This document shows positions 1 to 6,671 of a DNA stretch of 11,380 bases, in pieces; the first letter of the stretch is position 1; each line of letters starts with the position of its first letter. The translations under genes were made by a program, and so were the position numbers. The notes beneath the pieces were generated by a model. It had not been told where the DNA came from and did no database searches. It was given only the letters and a program-made list of their open reading frames with translations. Source of the DNA: Candidatus Auribacterota bacterium (lineage in GTDB: Bacteria; Auribacterota; UBA6266); the NCBI GenBank assembly GCA_016933315.1, contig JAFGBE010000129.1, forward strand, positions 1-11,380, written 5' to 3'.

Positions 1-534
1 CCGCAGATGGCTACTGTCAGGCATAAAGTAATGAAGGAAATGGACCCCGACCCTTCCCGGAAAGGCGATATAATCACCGTGAAGCCGACAGAAACAGATT
101 TAAAATCCAGGACCCGGGTCCTGAAGCTTGTTGAAGAAATAGAATCTACGTTGAACCTTGCGGAAGCCGACATAATCGTTTCGGGAGGCAGGGGTTTGAA
201 AGGCCCGGAAAACTTCAATTTGATAGAAGGGCTTGCAAAGTCCCTGGGCGGCGCTGTAGGCGCGAGCAGGGCGGCTGTTGACGCCGGCTGGATACCTTAT
301 TCGCATCAGGTGGGCCAAACAGGGAAGACAGTCTGTCCAAAGATGTATATCGCGTGCGGTATCTCCGGAGCCATACAGCATAAAGTGGGAATGCAGTCAT
401 CCGATTGCATAATAGCGATTAACAAGGACCCTAATGCCCCGATATTCGAAATAGCGACATACGGAATTGTTGGAGACATATTCGAGGTCATTCCAAAATT
501 GACCGAAGCCTTCAGGAAAGTCCTGAAAAAGTAG
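1..534 (+). CDS. etfA: Electron transfer flavoprotein alpha subunit, C-terminal part (5' end outside window)
   Basis: Carries the FAD-binding C-terminal domain of the ETF alpha subunit, which with EtfB shuttles electrons between acyl-CoA dehydrogenase-type enzymes and a quinone, ferredoxin or NAD partner in the cytoplasm. The frame is open from base 1: the first codons read PQMATVR, the conserved strand entering the FAD domain, so the ATG at 7 is internal. Visible family motifs, numbered from the window start, are SGGRGLKGPENF (about 60-71), GASRAAVDAGW, SHQVGQTGKTV, IACGISGAIQH, and the C-terminal AINKDPNAPIF followed by YGIVGDIFEVIP. These are the segments that clamp FAD in EtfA/FixB proteins. 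The C-terminus ends normally (RKVLKK, stop TAG, with a second in-frame TAG two codons later). etfB is expected upstream but is not visible. Whether this ETF is of the bifurcating class cannot be judged from this fragment. The assignment itself is very secure. Confidence 0.96.
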   Translation, partial: PQMATVRHKVMKEMDPDPSRKGDIITVKPTETDLKSRTRVLKLVEEIESTLNLAEADIIVSGGRGLKGPENFNLIEGLAKSLGGAVGASRAAVDAGWIPYSHQVGQTGKTVCPKMYIACGISGAIQHKVGMQSSDCIIAINKDPNAPIFEIATYGIVGDIFEVIPKLTEAFRKVLKK

Positions 535-571
535 TTAAGTAGTTCAACAGTTCAGCGGCAAAAAAGATTTG

Positions 572-740
572 AAACCACAGAGCACAAAGATAATCACAGA
601 TAAAACTATTTTAATTTTTTATTTTGTTTTTTTCTATCCCCGCCTAAGGCGGGTAAATATGTAAATATCCGTGGTTAAAAAAATTAAGTTATTTGTGTAT
701 TTTTGGTTCTTGTCTGTGTGTTCTGTGTTATCTGTGGTTA
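572..740. repeat. Degenerate inverted-repeat element (copy 1), ACCACAGA termini
   Basis: The left arm (about 572-601) begins AAACCACAGA. The right arm (711-740) is TGTCTGTGTGTTCTGTGTTA followed by TCTGTGGTTA. The outer nine bases AACCACAGA are exactly complementary between arms; further in, the match is imperfect and gapped. The right arm is nearly identical to the right arm of the element at 6492-6628 (24 identical bases in a row, 717-740 against 6605-6628, apart from one substitution), so both belong to one repeat family. A second, partial right end (ATCCGTGGTTAAAAA, 667-681) lies inside, matching 14 of 15 bases at 730-744, which suggests a nested or rearranged copy. There is no coding capacity. 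A MITE-like or other non-autonomous repeat is the best description; the family is not named here. Confidence 0.7.
639..653. repeat. Short perfect GC palindrome
   Basis: CCCGCCT (639-645) and AGGCGGG (647-653) form a perfect 7-bp inverted repeat around a single A, inside the AT-rich core of the repeat at 572-740. It is followed by TAAATATG rather than a T-run, so it does not look like an intrinsic terminator in either orientation. It is probably a small dispersed palindromic repeat. Confidence 0.6.
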
Positions 741-765
741 AAAAGTCTTTAAAGTTTAATATAAT
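738..765 (+). promoter_or_regulatory. Candidate promoter at the edge of repeat copy 1, reading toward smc
   Basis: A perfect -10 hexamer TATAAT lies at 760-765. A 4-of-6 match to TTGACA (TTAAAA, 738-743) stands 16 bp upstream and overlaps the end of the repeat's right arm. The start would fall near 772, leaving a leader of about 108 nt before smc. In AT-rich sequence such matches arise by chance, and a competing candidate lies at 813-841. Confidence 0.35.
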
Positions 766-812
766 TCCGTTCCTGTCCGTTGCTTGTACTCCACAAAATA
801 TGGTATTTTTCC

Positions 813-841
813 TTGATTATTTCCCCAATATGTAGTATTTT
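813..841 (+). promoter_or_regulatory. Alternative candidate promoter for smc
   Basis: TTGATT (813-818) and TATTTT (836-841) are separated by 17 bp, each matching 4 of 6 sigma-70 consensus bases. The predicted start is near 848, about 32 nt before the smc ATG. The match is weak, but position and spacing are good. The rest of 535-879 holds no supportable gene. Confidence 0.35.
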
Positions 842-879
842 CTAAAAAACTGTTCTAAGAGTATTCGGAGGTAATAATA

Positions 880-3800
880 ATGTATTTTAAACGTCTTGAG
901 TTGTCGGGGTTCAAATCTTTTGCCGATAAAACCATACTTAATTTTGAGCCCGGGACAACCGCCATTGTCGGGCCTAACGGCTGCGGAAAGAGCAATATAT
1001 CCGATGCAATACAATGGGTTTTGGGCGAACAAAGCGCCAAGACGCTTCGCGGCTCAAAAATGGAAGATATCATTTTCGACGGCACCGCGGAAAGAAAACC
1101 TGTGGGGTTATCTGAAGTGTCATTGACGCTGGGCGACGCCGATTCAGCTATGGCCCTGGGGTACAATGAGATTACCGTGACAAGAAGGCTCTTCCGCTCG
1201 GGAGAAAGCGAATACCTGATAAACAATAATATCTGCAGGCTTAAGGATATTAACGAACTGATAATGGGCACCGGACTGGGCCTCAGCGCCTATTCCGTGA
1301 TGGGCCAGGGCAGGATGGACGAGATACTGAAATCGAAACCCGAGGAAAGGCGATACCTTTTTGAGGAAGCCGCGGGGATAACCAAATATAAAAACAAGAA
1401 GAACGAGGCGTTGAGAAAACTTGAATACACGGAATCGAATTTATTGAGGCTGGGGGATATCATAAGCGAAGTCAAAAGGCAGATAAATTCGGTTAAGCGG
1501 CAGGCCACGAAAGCGCAGAAATACAAAGATGTCGATGATGAACTGAGGGAGCTTGAGGTAAAGACAGCGGCTTATAAATACGGCGAGATGAAAGAAGCTT
1601 TTACAAAGCTGAAAGAGAAATCCTTAAATTATGACGAGAATGAAAAACAGCTGCATGAAGAATTGTCATCCGTGGAAAAAGATATAAATAAAAGCAGGAT
1701 CGAGCTTGACGGCATCCTCTCAAAGATAAGCGAAATAAGGGAAAATAAATTCGAATTGTCGAAAAAGAATGAAAGCCTCAAGACCAGGGTGGTTTATAAC
1801 AGGGAGAGAATCGAAGAGATAAGCAAGAATTCGGACATTAAAAAGGCCGAATTGGCGGATCTCGAGAAAAAAGCCTGCGAGATAGATGAGAAAGAAAAGA
1901 ACGTCTCCGGTGATATCCGGCAGATAACGGCTCAAATAAACGACATTAACGGAAAAGTCAGCTCGGTTTCAGAGAGCCTGACAAAGATAAATTCCGAAAT
2001 CGCCGGGAAAACATCCGAGATAAGGCAGGGCAGGGAAAAGTCGATAGAGGTATTAAGCTTAAACACCAAGTGCAAAAACGAAATCATCGTGATAGACCAG
2101 AGGGAAAGAGATATTGTTTTAAGGGAAAAGAGGTTCAGGGTCGAATCCGATGAGCTTGATTCGAAAATAGAGAGCATAAACAGCGACTTGAAAGTCAGGG
2201 CGGCTGACCTTCAAAGGCAGCAGCAGCATACGAAAAAGATAAAAAAAGAGATCCAGGATGTCGAATCCGAGCTGGCCTCAAAACAGGAAAGGATAAGCTC
2301 GATTGAACGCGACAGGATAAACCTCCAGAAACAAAAGGCCGAAAAAAATTCAAAACTCGAAGTGTTGATTGATCTGAAGAAAAAATATGAAGGTTTTTAT
2401 GAGGGAGTGAAAGATATACTCAGGGCCTCCAGGGATTCAAACCTTCTCGAAGGCATTATAGGCACGGTATCCGAGATAATACAGGTAGAAAACGGTTTTG
2501 AGCTGGCATTTGAGGTTGCGCTGGGTTCCAACGCCCAGGTTCTCGTAAGCGGTTCGATAGAGGAAGGCACCCGCGCGCTGGAGCATATTAAAAAGAATTC
2601 CAAAGGAAGAGCTACTTTTGTCGCGATTGACAATCCCAAAGTCATTGACAGGTTCAATGTTTCCGTGTTGCAGAGCGAGGATGGTTTTTTAGGGCATATC
2701 CTTGATTTTGTAAAATACGAGCAGAGATATAATGATGTGATAAATTACCTGCTCGGGGATGTAGTGGTATTCCGTGACATTGAAACGGCTCTGGCGGTTT
2801 CCAGGAAGCATGATTTTCCATGCGATATAGCCACAAAATCGGGAGAGTATATCTCTTCCAGGTGCCTGATTTCGGGCGGGGAAAACGAAAGCGCCCTGCA
2901 GGGGGTGGTGGCAAGGGAATCACAGATACTGCGCCTTCAGGACGAAATAAAGAATATCGATGAAAAATCGAATGACCTGGACTCCTCATATAAGCAAATC
3001 GACTCCGAGACCGCGCTTCTGCTTGAACATTCCAAGGATATAAATTCGGAACTTTATAAGAATGAAATCAACCTTGCAAACATGAATTTTGAGGTTGCCC
3101 GTCTTCAAAGCCTGGTAACACAGTATAATTCGGATAAAGAAAGGCTGCGCTCCGAGATAAATTTCCTGTCTGAGGAAAAGAGCGGTATACTTGAAAAAAG
3201 AAACGAACTGAAACTGTCACTGGAAAAGACATCCAGTGAATCTGACGCCATTAAAAAAACAATGGATGATTATGACCAGGAAATGGTCCGGCTTGAAGAC
3301 AGCAAAAACGAAATAATGGAACAGCTTACCACCCTGAAAATTACACAGAACGAGCTGAAATTCAGGGAAGATTCCATTAAACAGAGGGCAGCGGCGATTG
3401 CTTCAGCCAGGGAAGATTACACCTCAAGGCTTGGCAGGGTAAAAATGGAATTGGCCGCATCCGGGGAAAGGATGAATAAGCTGGCCGAAGAGAATATATT
3501 GTCCGCAGAGGAAATAAAATCCACGGAAACCGAATTGAGCCGGTCAGATTCCGAGGAACGGGATATCCTTGAGAAGAAAAACTCCCTGTCCGGCATGATA
3601 AAGCAGATGGAGGATAAATTATCGGAAAAAAGGAACTCCATGAACCTGCTTCAGGAGGAGGGGAGGGATATCGAGGTCAAAGTTACGGAATACAAGCTTA
3701 ACATGAAAAACCTGAAAGACAACATATGGGAAGAATACAAGGCTGACCTCGACATCAACAATGATTTTGATTTTGGCGCAACGGAGTGGGACCAGGTGGA

Positions 3801-4458
3801 AATGAGAATATCGGAATTAAAGAGGAAGAAAGAATCCATCGGGCCTGTCAGCCTGGGCGCGATAGAGGAGTGCGAGGAACTCGAGGAGAGGCTCAAATTC
3901 TTAAGCGAGCAGCATGAAGACCTTCTCAAGGCGAAAGACTCGCTTCATACCGCCATCAGGACCATTAACGCCACTACCAGGAAACTTTTTACCGAGACAT
4001 TTGAATCTGTAAGGTCTAACTTCAGGGAGACTTTCAATATACTGTTCGGCGGCGGGCGCTCGGATTTGTGTTTTGTCGGCGAAGGGGATGTCCTGGAAGC
4101 GGGTGTGGATGTCGTGGCGACGCCTCCGGGCAAGAAGCTGAGGCACATATCCCAGCTGTCCGGCGGGGAGTCCGCTTTGACCGCGATAGCTTTGATGTTC
4201 GCCCTGTTTAAGGTTAGGCCGAGCCCGTTTTGCGTGCTGGATGAAATAGACGCGCCCCTGGATGAATCGAATATTATGAGATTCGTTAACCTCCTGAAGG
4301 ATTTTACGGTCAATACGCAGTTCATAATAATCACGCATAATAAGAAGACGATAGGCATCAGCGATGTCATGTACGGCATTACTATGGAGGAGAAAGGCGT
4401 CTCTAAAGTCGTGTCGGTTAAATTTGCGGGAAAAGAGCCGGAAACAGCATCCGCCTGA
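880..4458 (+). CDS. smc: Chromosome segregation/condensation ATPase SMC
   Basis: Full-length SMC (1192 aa; family about 1150-1200). It forms a dimeric ATP-driven DNA clamp that, with ScpA and ScpB, organises and segregates the nucleoid. Domain order: N-terminal ATPase half with Walker A GPNGCGKSN (31-39) and the SMC block from GTGLGLSAYS (130 on) to FEEAAGITKYK (161-171); long charged coiled coil (about 172-500); hinge (about 508-680) with the segment EVALGSNAQVLV; returning coiled coil (about 680-1020); C-terminal ATPase half with signature LSGGE (1093-1097), Walker B FCVLDEIDAPLD (catalytic Glu 1122) and switch motif IIITHNKKT. The start is the ATG at 880, preceded by GGAGG at 867-871 with 8-nt spacing, and MYFKRLELSGFKSF is the normal SMC N-terminus. 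It stands alone here: scpA and scpB are absent, and ftsY, often its neighbour, lies 5 kb away. Its stop is 8 bp from that of the convergent aminotransferase. Confidence 0.98.
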   Translation: MYFKRLELSGFKSFADKTILNFEPGTTAIVGPNGCGKSNISDAIQWVLGEQSAKTLRGSKMEDIIFDGTAERKPVGLSEVSLTLGDADSAMALGYNEITVTRRLFRSGESEYLINNNICRLKDINELIMGTGLGLSAYSVMGQGRMDEILKSKPEERRYLFEEAAGITKYKNKKNEALRKLEYTESNLLRLGDIISEVKRQINSVKRQATKAQKYKDVDDELRELEVKTAAYKYGEMKEAFTKLKEKSLNYDENEKQLHEELSSVEKDINKSRIELDGILSKISEIRENKFELSKKNESLKTRVVYNRERIEEISKNSDIKKAELADLEKKACEIDEKEKNVSGDIRQITAQINDINGKVSSVSESLTKINSEIAGKTSEIRQGREKSIEVLSLNTKCKNEIIVIDQRERDIVLREKRFRVESDELDSKIESINSDLKVRAADLQRQQQHTKKIKKEIQDVESELASKQERISSIERDRINLQKQKAEKNSKLEVLIDLKKKYEGFYEGVKDILRASRDSNLLEGIIGTVSEIIQVENGFELAFEVALGSNAQVLVSGSIEEGTRALEHIKKNSKGRATFVAIDNPKVIDRFNVSVLQSEDGFLGHILDFVKYEQRYNDVINYLLGDVVVFRDIETALAVSRKHDFPCDIATKSGEYISSRCLISGGENESALQGVVARESQILRLQDEIKNIDEKSNDLDSSYKQIDSETALLLEHSKDINSELYKNEINLANMNFEVARLQSLVTQYNSDKERLRSEINFLSEEKSGILEKRNELKLSLEKTSSESDAIKKTMDDYDQEMVRLEDSKNEIMEQLTTLKITQNELKFREDSIKQRAAAIASAREDYTSRLGRVKMELAASGERMNKLAEENILSAEEIKSTETELSRSDSEERDILEKKNSLSGMIKQMEDKLSEKRNSMNLLQEEGRDIEVKVTEYKLNMKNLKDNIWEEYKADLDINNDFDFGATEWDQVEMRISELKRKKESIGPVSLGAIEECEELEERLKFLSEQHEDLLKAKDSLHTAIRTINATTRKLFTETFESVRSNFRETFNILFGGGRSDLCFVGEGDVLEAGVDVVATPPGKKLRHISQLSGGESALTAIALMFALFKVRPSPFCVLDEIDAPLDESNIMRFVNLLKDFTVNTQFIIITHNKKTIGISDVMYGITMEEKGVSKVVSVKFAGKEPETASA

Positions 4459-4466
4459 TAAAGCCG

Positions 4467-5645
4467 TTATTTCCCGGCCCTTTTAATAAATCTTCCGATC
4501 CGCAGCAGAGCTTCTTTCAGTTTGTCAGTGCTTGTCGCGTAGCACATCCTTATGAAATCGTCATACCCTTCGCCGAAAGCTGTCCCGGGAACGACGGCTA
4601 CCTTTTCGGAATGAAGAAGTTTTTTTGCGAAAGTCTTTGAATCCATATTCGTTTTCTTTATGGAAGCAAAGGAGTAGAAAGCCCCTTCGGGCATATGAGC
4701 CTCAAGGCCTATTTCGTTAAGTCCGCTGATAAACAAATTCCTCCTCCGCCTGTATTCATTCTTCATTTCCAGCACGGAGTTATAGCTTCTTTTCAGGGCT
4801 TCTATCGCAGCTATCTGTCCTGTAATGGGAGCGCATAACATCGTGTATTGGTGGACCTTGTTCATCGCGGCAATCAGCCATTCTGGGCCGCAGGCATATC
4901 CTATGCGCCAGCCGGTCATGGCATAAGCCTTGGAAAACCCGTTAAGATAAAGTGTTTTTTCTTTCATCCCCGGCAATGTGATTATGGGCGTATGTTCGAA
5001 ATCATAGGTCAAATCCCCGTAAATCTCGTCGCTCATGACAATGATATCCCTGTCTTTAAGCGCATTTGTTATAGCCGAGAGCTCTTTTTTCGTATAAGAA
5101 GCTCCCGTGGGGTTGCAGGGGTAATTAAAAAGTATGGCTTTTGTTTTTTTCGATAACACCTTTTTAATGTCGCCGGGCGACAGTTTGAACCCGTTTGCGG
5201 GCGAAGTCCTGATGATAACGGCTTTGCCGTCCGACAGGGTTATCAGCGGCTCATATGCGACGTAACAGGGTTCGTGAATAATCACTTCATCCCCTTTGTT
5301 CAGAAGGGCTCTCATTGCCAGGTCGTTTGCTTCGCTGACTCCCACGGTGATCAATATTTCTGTTTCGGGGTTGTAATGTATACCATAACGTTTCTTTATG
5401 TTTTTTGATATTTCGTTCCTCAATTCAAACAGGCCCTTGTTGGACGTGTAGGAAGTATAGCCGTTTTCAAAAGAGTATATGGCCGATTCTATTATGTTCC
5501 ATGGCGTTGTAAAGTCGGGCTCTCCCACACCCAGGGAAATGACATCGTCCATTCCGATTACCAGGTCGAAAAATTCCCTGATTCCGGAAGGTTTTAGAAA
5601 CTGGACTTTGTCTGAAATCTTCTTAACCATACCTGTATCTCTCAC
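4467..5645 (-). CDS. PLP-dependent class I/II aminotransferase (AlaT/PatA-like)
   Basis: Fold-type I aminotransferase of the aspartate/alanine aminotransferase group, transferring an amino group from an amino acid to a 2-oxo acid in the cytoplasm. Visible hallmarks: GVGEPDF (39-45), substrate/PLP Asn in NYPCNPTG (Asn178), SDEIYG with PLP-pyridine Asp206 and Tyr209, the Schiff-base lysine in GFSKAYAMTGWRIGY (Lys239), PGTAFGEG (353-360), and the carboxylate-binding arginine in FIRMCYATS (Arg366). Length (392 aa) is normal. The first codon is a GTG whose GTGA overlaps the upstream regulator's TGA stop, implying translational coupling; an ATG five codons in (5630), with GAGAG 8 nt upstream, is an equally reasonable start. 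The adjoining Lrp-type regulator and the sequence type recall B. subtilis alaR-alaT (yugG-yugH), so alanine transamination is a plausible but inferred role. Substrate specificity is not readable from sequence. Confidence 0.93.
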   Translation of the reverse strand: MRDTGMVKKISDKVQFLKPSGIREFFDLVIGMDDVISLGVGEPDFTTPWNIIESAIYSFENGYTSYTSNKGLFELRNEISKNIKKRYGIHYNPETEILITVGVSEANDLAMRALLNKGDEVIIHEPCYVAYEPLITLSDGKAVIIRTSPANGFKLSPGDIKKVLSKKTKAILFNYPCNPTGASYTKKELSAITNALKDRDIIVMSDEIYGDLTYDFEHTPIITLPGMKEKTLYLNGFSKAYAMTGWRIGYACGPEWLIAAMNKVHQYTMLCAPITGQIAAIEALKRSYNSVLEMKNEYRRRRNLFISGLNEIGLEAHMPEGAFYSFASIKKTNMDSKTFAKKLLHSEKVAVVPGTAFGEGYDDFIRMCYATSTDKLKEALLRIGRFIKRAGK

Positions 5646-6130
5646 ATGGAGATTGCGATTCTCTTGTCTTTTACTATTCTGCGGAGTATATCTCCGCCGT
5701 CCTTATACTTTTTTAATATAAAATGGGTCTGTGTGCCGCGCACATGGTCTATCGTGGAAAGTTTCTCAGCCACAAAATTACCTATTGTGTGGATGCTTTT
5801 TCCCTCTATTATCAGCAGAAGGTCATATCCGCCGGAAAGAAGGTAACAGCTTTTTACCTCGGGAAAGCTGTATATCCTCTCGGCGACCTTATCGAACCCC
5901 GAACCCCTTTCGGGAGAAATGCTTACTTCTATCAATGCCAGCACATCCGTGCAATTCTCATCCTTCAGGAGCTCTTTGTTTACGATAGTCTTGTATTTTA
6001 TGATAACCCCTTTTTTCTCATACTCGGAAATCGCTTTTTTTACGGCCTGTTCGCTTTTCCTTGTCATTTTAGCGATTTCTTTGGGTGTGGCCCTGGCGTC
6101 TTTTTCCAGTATTTCCAATATCTCATCCAT
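5642..6130 (-). CDS. Lrp/AsnC-family transcriptional regulator
   Basis: A 162-residue DNA-binding regulator of the feast/famine (Lrp/AsnC) family. The N-terminal helix-turn-helix covers about residues 1-50 (MDEILEILEKDARATPKEIA, then the recognition helix KSEQAVKKAISEYEKKG). The C-terminal RAM ligand-binding/oligomerisation domain follows, about 60-150, with SCYLLSGGYDLLLIIEG and VRGTQTHFILKKYKDGG. Lrp proteins usually sense an amino acid and act as octamers or dimers. The frame stays open upstream to an ATG at 6193, but the chosen start at 6130 has GGAGG 5 nt ahead and lies downstream of a good promoter (6165-6193), which the longer version would overlap. It is co-transcribed with the aminotransferase, overlapping it by 4 nt, so it probably controls that gene and itself in response to the amino acid concerned. 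The shortened linker and low identity to textbook Lrp are not alarming. Family call secure; ligand unknown. Confidence 0.93.
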   Translation of the reverse strand: MDEILEILEKDARATPKEIAKMTRKSEQAVKKAISEYEKKGVIIKYKTIVNKELLKDENCTDVLALIEVSISPERGSGFDKVAERIYSFPEVKSCYLLSGGYDLLLIIEGKSIHTIGNFVAEKLSTIDHVRGTQTHFILKKYKDGGDILRRIVKDKRIAISM

Positions 6131-6135
6131 AATAA

Positions 6136-6140
6136 CCTCC
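6136..6140 (-). promoter_or_regulatory. Ribosome binding site fixing the Lrp-type regulator start
   Basis: GGAGG on the minus strand, 5 nt before the ATG at 6130. It decides the start in favour of the 162-residue form over the 183-residue open frame. Confidence 0.85.
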
Positions 6141-6164
6141 GCAGGATTATAATTATTTATGTGT

Positions 6165-6193
6165 AGTATAAATACAGTTATATAAATAGTCAA
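6165..6193 (-). promoter_or_regulatory. Sigma-70 promoter for the regulator-aminotransferase unit
   Basis: On the minus strand TTGACT (6193-6188) and TATACT (6170-6165) are separated by exactly 17 bp, each 5 of 6 to consensus. Transcription would begin near 6158, giving a leader of about 28 nt. The surrounding AT-rich DNA is a plausible site for Lrp-type autoregulation, but no defined operator is claimed. Confidence 0.75.
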
Positions 6194-6208
6194 AATATAT
6201 TTATGGTG

Positions 6209-6236
6209 TTGACATAATTAATTATTATGATAACAT
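6209..6236 (+). promoter_or_regulatory. Promoter driving the FMN riboswitch and rib operon
   Basis: A perfect -35 hexamer TTGACA (6209-6214) is followed 16 bp later by TAACAT (6231-6236), 4 of 6 to TATAAT. The predicted start is near 6243, exactly where the riboswitch P1 stem begins. The -35 is 16 bp from the -35 of the divergent promoter, so an Lrp-type protein bound here could affect both. Confidence 0.65.
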
Positions 6237-6242
6237 TATAAA

Positions 6243-6369
6243 GTCTTCAGGGCAGGGTGTAAATCCCGACCGGCGGTAAACCTCATAATGAGGCAAGCCC
6301 GCGAGTTCCCAAGGGAACTGATCCGGTGCGATTCCGGGGCCGACGGTTAAAGTCCGGATGGAAGAAGGC
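6243..6369 (+). promoter_or_regulatory. FMN riboswitch (RFN element)
   Basis: An mRNA aptamer that binds flavin mononucleotide and shuts down riboflavin synthesis genes. The invariant RFN blocks are all present in order: GGGCAGGGTGTAAATCCCGA (6251-6270), CCGGCGGTAAA, a CCTCATAATGAGG hairpin (6281-6293), AGCCCGCGAG, an AGTTCCCAAGGGAACT hairpin (6305-6320), TGATCCGGTGCGATTCCGG, GGCCGACGG, and AGTCCGGATGGAAGAAGG at the end. Stem P1 pairs GTCTTC (6243-6248) with GAAGGC (6364-6369). An intrinsic terminator follows at 6391, so control is by transcription termination rather than by blocking a ribosome binding site; ribBA starts 300 nt further on. The aptamer core looks intact, with no disruptive substitution noticed. 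Confidence 0.97.
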
Positions 6370-6390
6370 GTTTTTATTAAAATATCTTAC

Positions 6391-6421
6391 GCTCTGAAGT
6401 CCGCTTCAGGGCTTTTTTTTT
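6391..6421 (+). terminator. Intrinsic terminator of the FMN riboswitch
   Basis: GCTCTGAAG (6391-6399) pairs with CTTCAGGGC (6404-6412) over 9 bp, with one G-T pair, around a TCCG loop, followed by nine T residues (6413-6421). The 3' arm CTTCAGGGC is an exact copy of bases 6245-6253 in the riboswitch P1 region. The 5' arm can therefore pair either with the aptamer start (antitermination) or with the terminator 3' arm. Confidence 0.93.
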
Positions 6422-6491
6422 GAAAGGATTAAGGATAGCAAAAAATAAAAATAATAGGCGGAAACAACACAAATACTAAAAAAGGCGATAG

Positions 6492-6628
6492 TAACCACAG
6501 ATGACACAGATTACACAGATAGAAATTGTCAAATACAAAAGAAAAATTTAAGAATTATAGTTTTTTATTTTTAAACTATTTATATATTTTTTGCTTTTTA
6601 TCTGTGTGTTCTGTGTAATCTGTGGTTA
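6492..6628. repeat. 137-bp inverted-repeat element (copy 2) in the rib leader
   Basis: The left arm (6492-6521, starting TAACCACAGATGACACAGAT) and right arm (6599-6628, ending AATCTGTGGTTA) are reverse complements over 30 bp with 27 matches. They enclose 77 bp of very AT-rich, non-coding sequence. It is the same family as the element at 572-740. As RNA it would form a long, stable hairpin in the leader between the riboswitch terminator and ribBA. It resembles a MITE or other non-autonomous repeat: no transposase is nearby, and no convincing target-site duplication was found. The remainder of 6422-6671 shows nothing else definite. Confidence 0.85.
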
Positions 6629-6671
6629 GGTAATTTTAAAGTTTTTTGATTTAATATAAAGAGAAGGCCAT

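Noticed and set aside
639..653. Intrinsic terminator for etfA
   Set aside because: The stem is strong, but neither side has the T-run expected directly after the hairpin. It is also about 105 bp past the stop codon.
572..740. Possible CRISPR array or tandem repeat, because of the recurring CACAGA units
   Set aside because: Units are short, irregular and arranged as inverted arms around a core; there are no evenly spaced identical repeats or spacers, and no cas genes.
3901..4379. Open frames of about 145 codons on the minus strand opposite the 3' end of smc
   Set aside because: They lie wholly inside the strongly supported smc ATPase domain, have no recognisable motifs or ribosome binding site, and read as antisense shadows.
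4440..4480. Bidirectional terminator between smc and the aminotransferase
   Set aside because: Only 8 bp separate the stops and no convincing stem with T-runs was found on either strand.
5723..6166. 147-codon plus-strand open frame opposite the Lrp-type regulator
   Set aside because: It is antisense to clear HTH and RAM domains, has no suitable ribosome binding site, and runs into the divergent promoter region.
6652..6660. TAATAT/TATAAA as a -10 promoter box directly before ribBA
   Set aside because: No -35 at acceptable spacing, and a start near 6667 would leave almost no leader and split the ribosome binding site.
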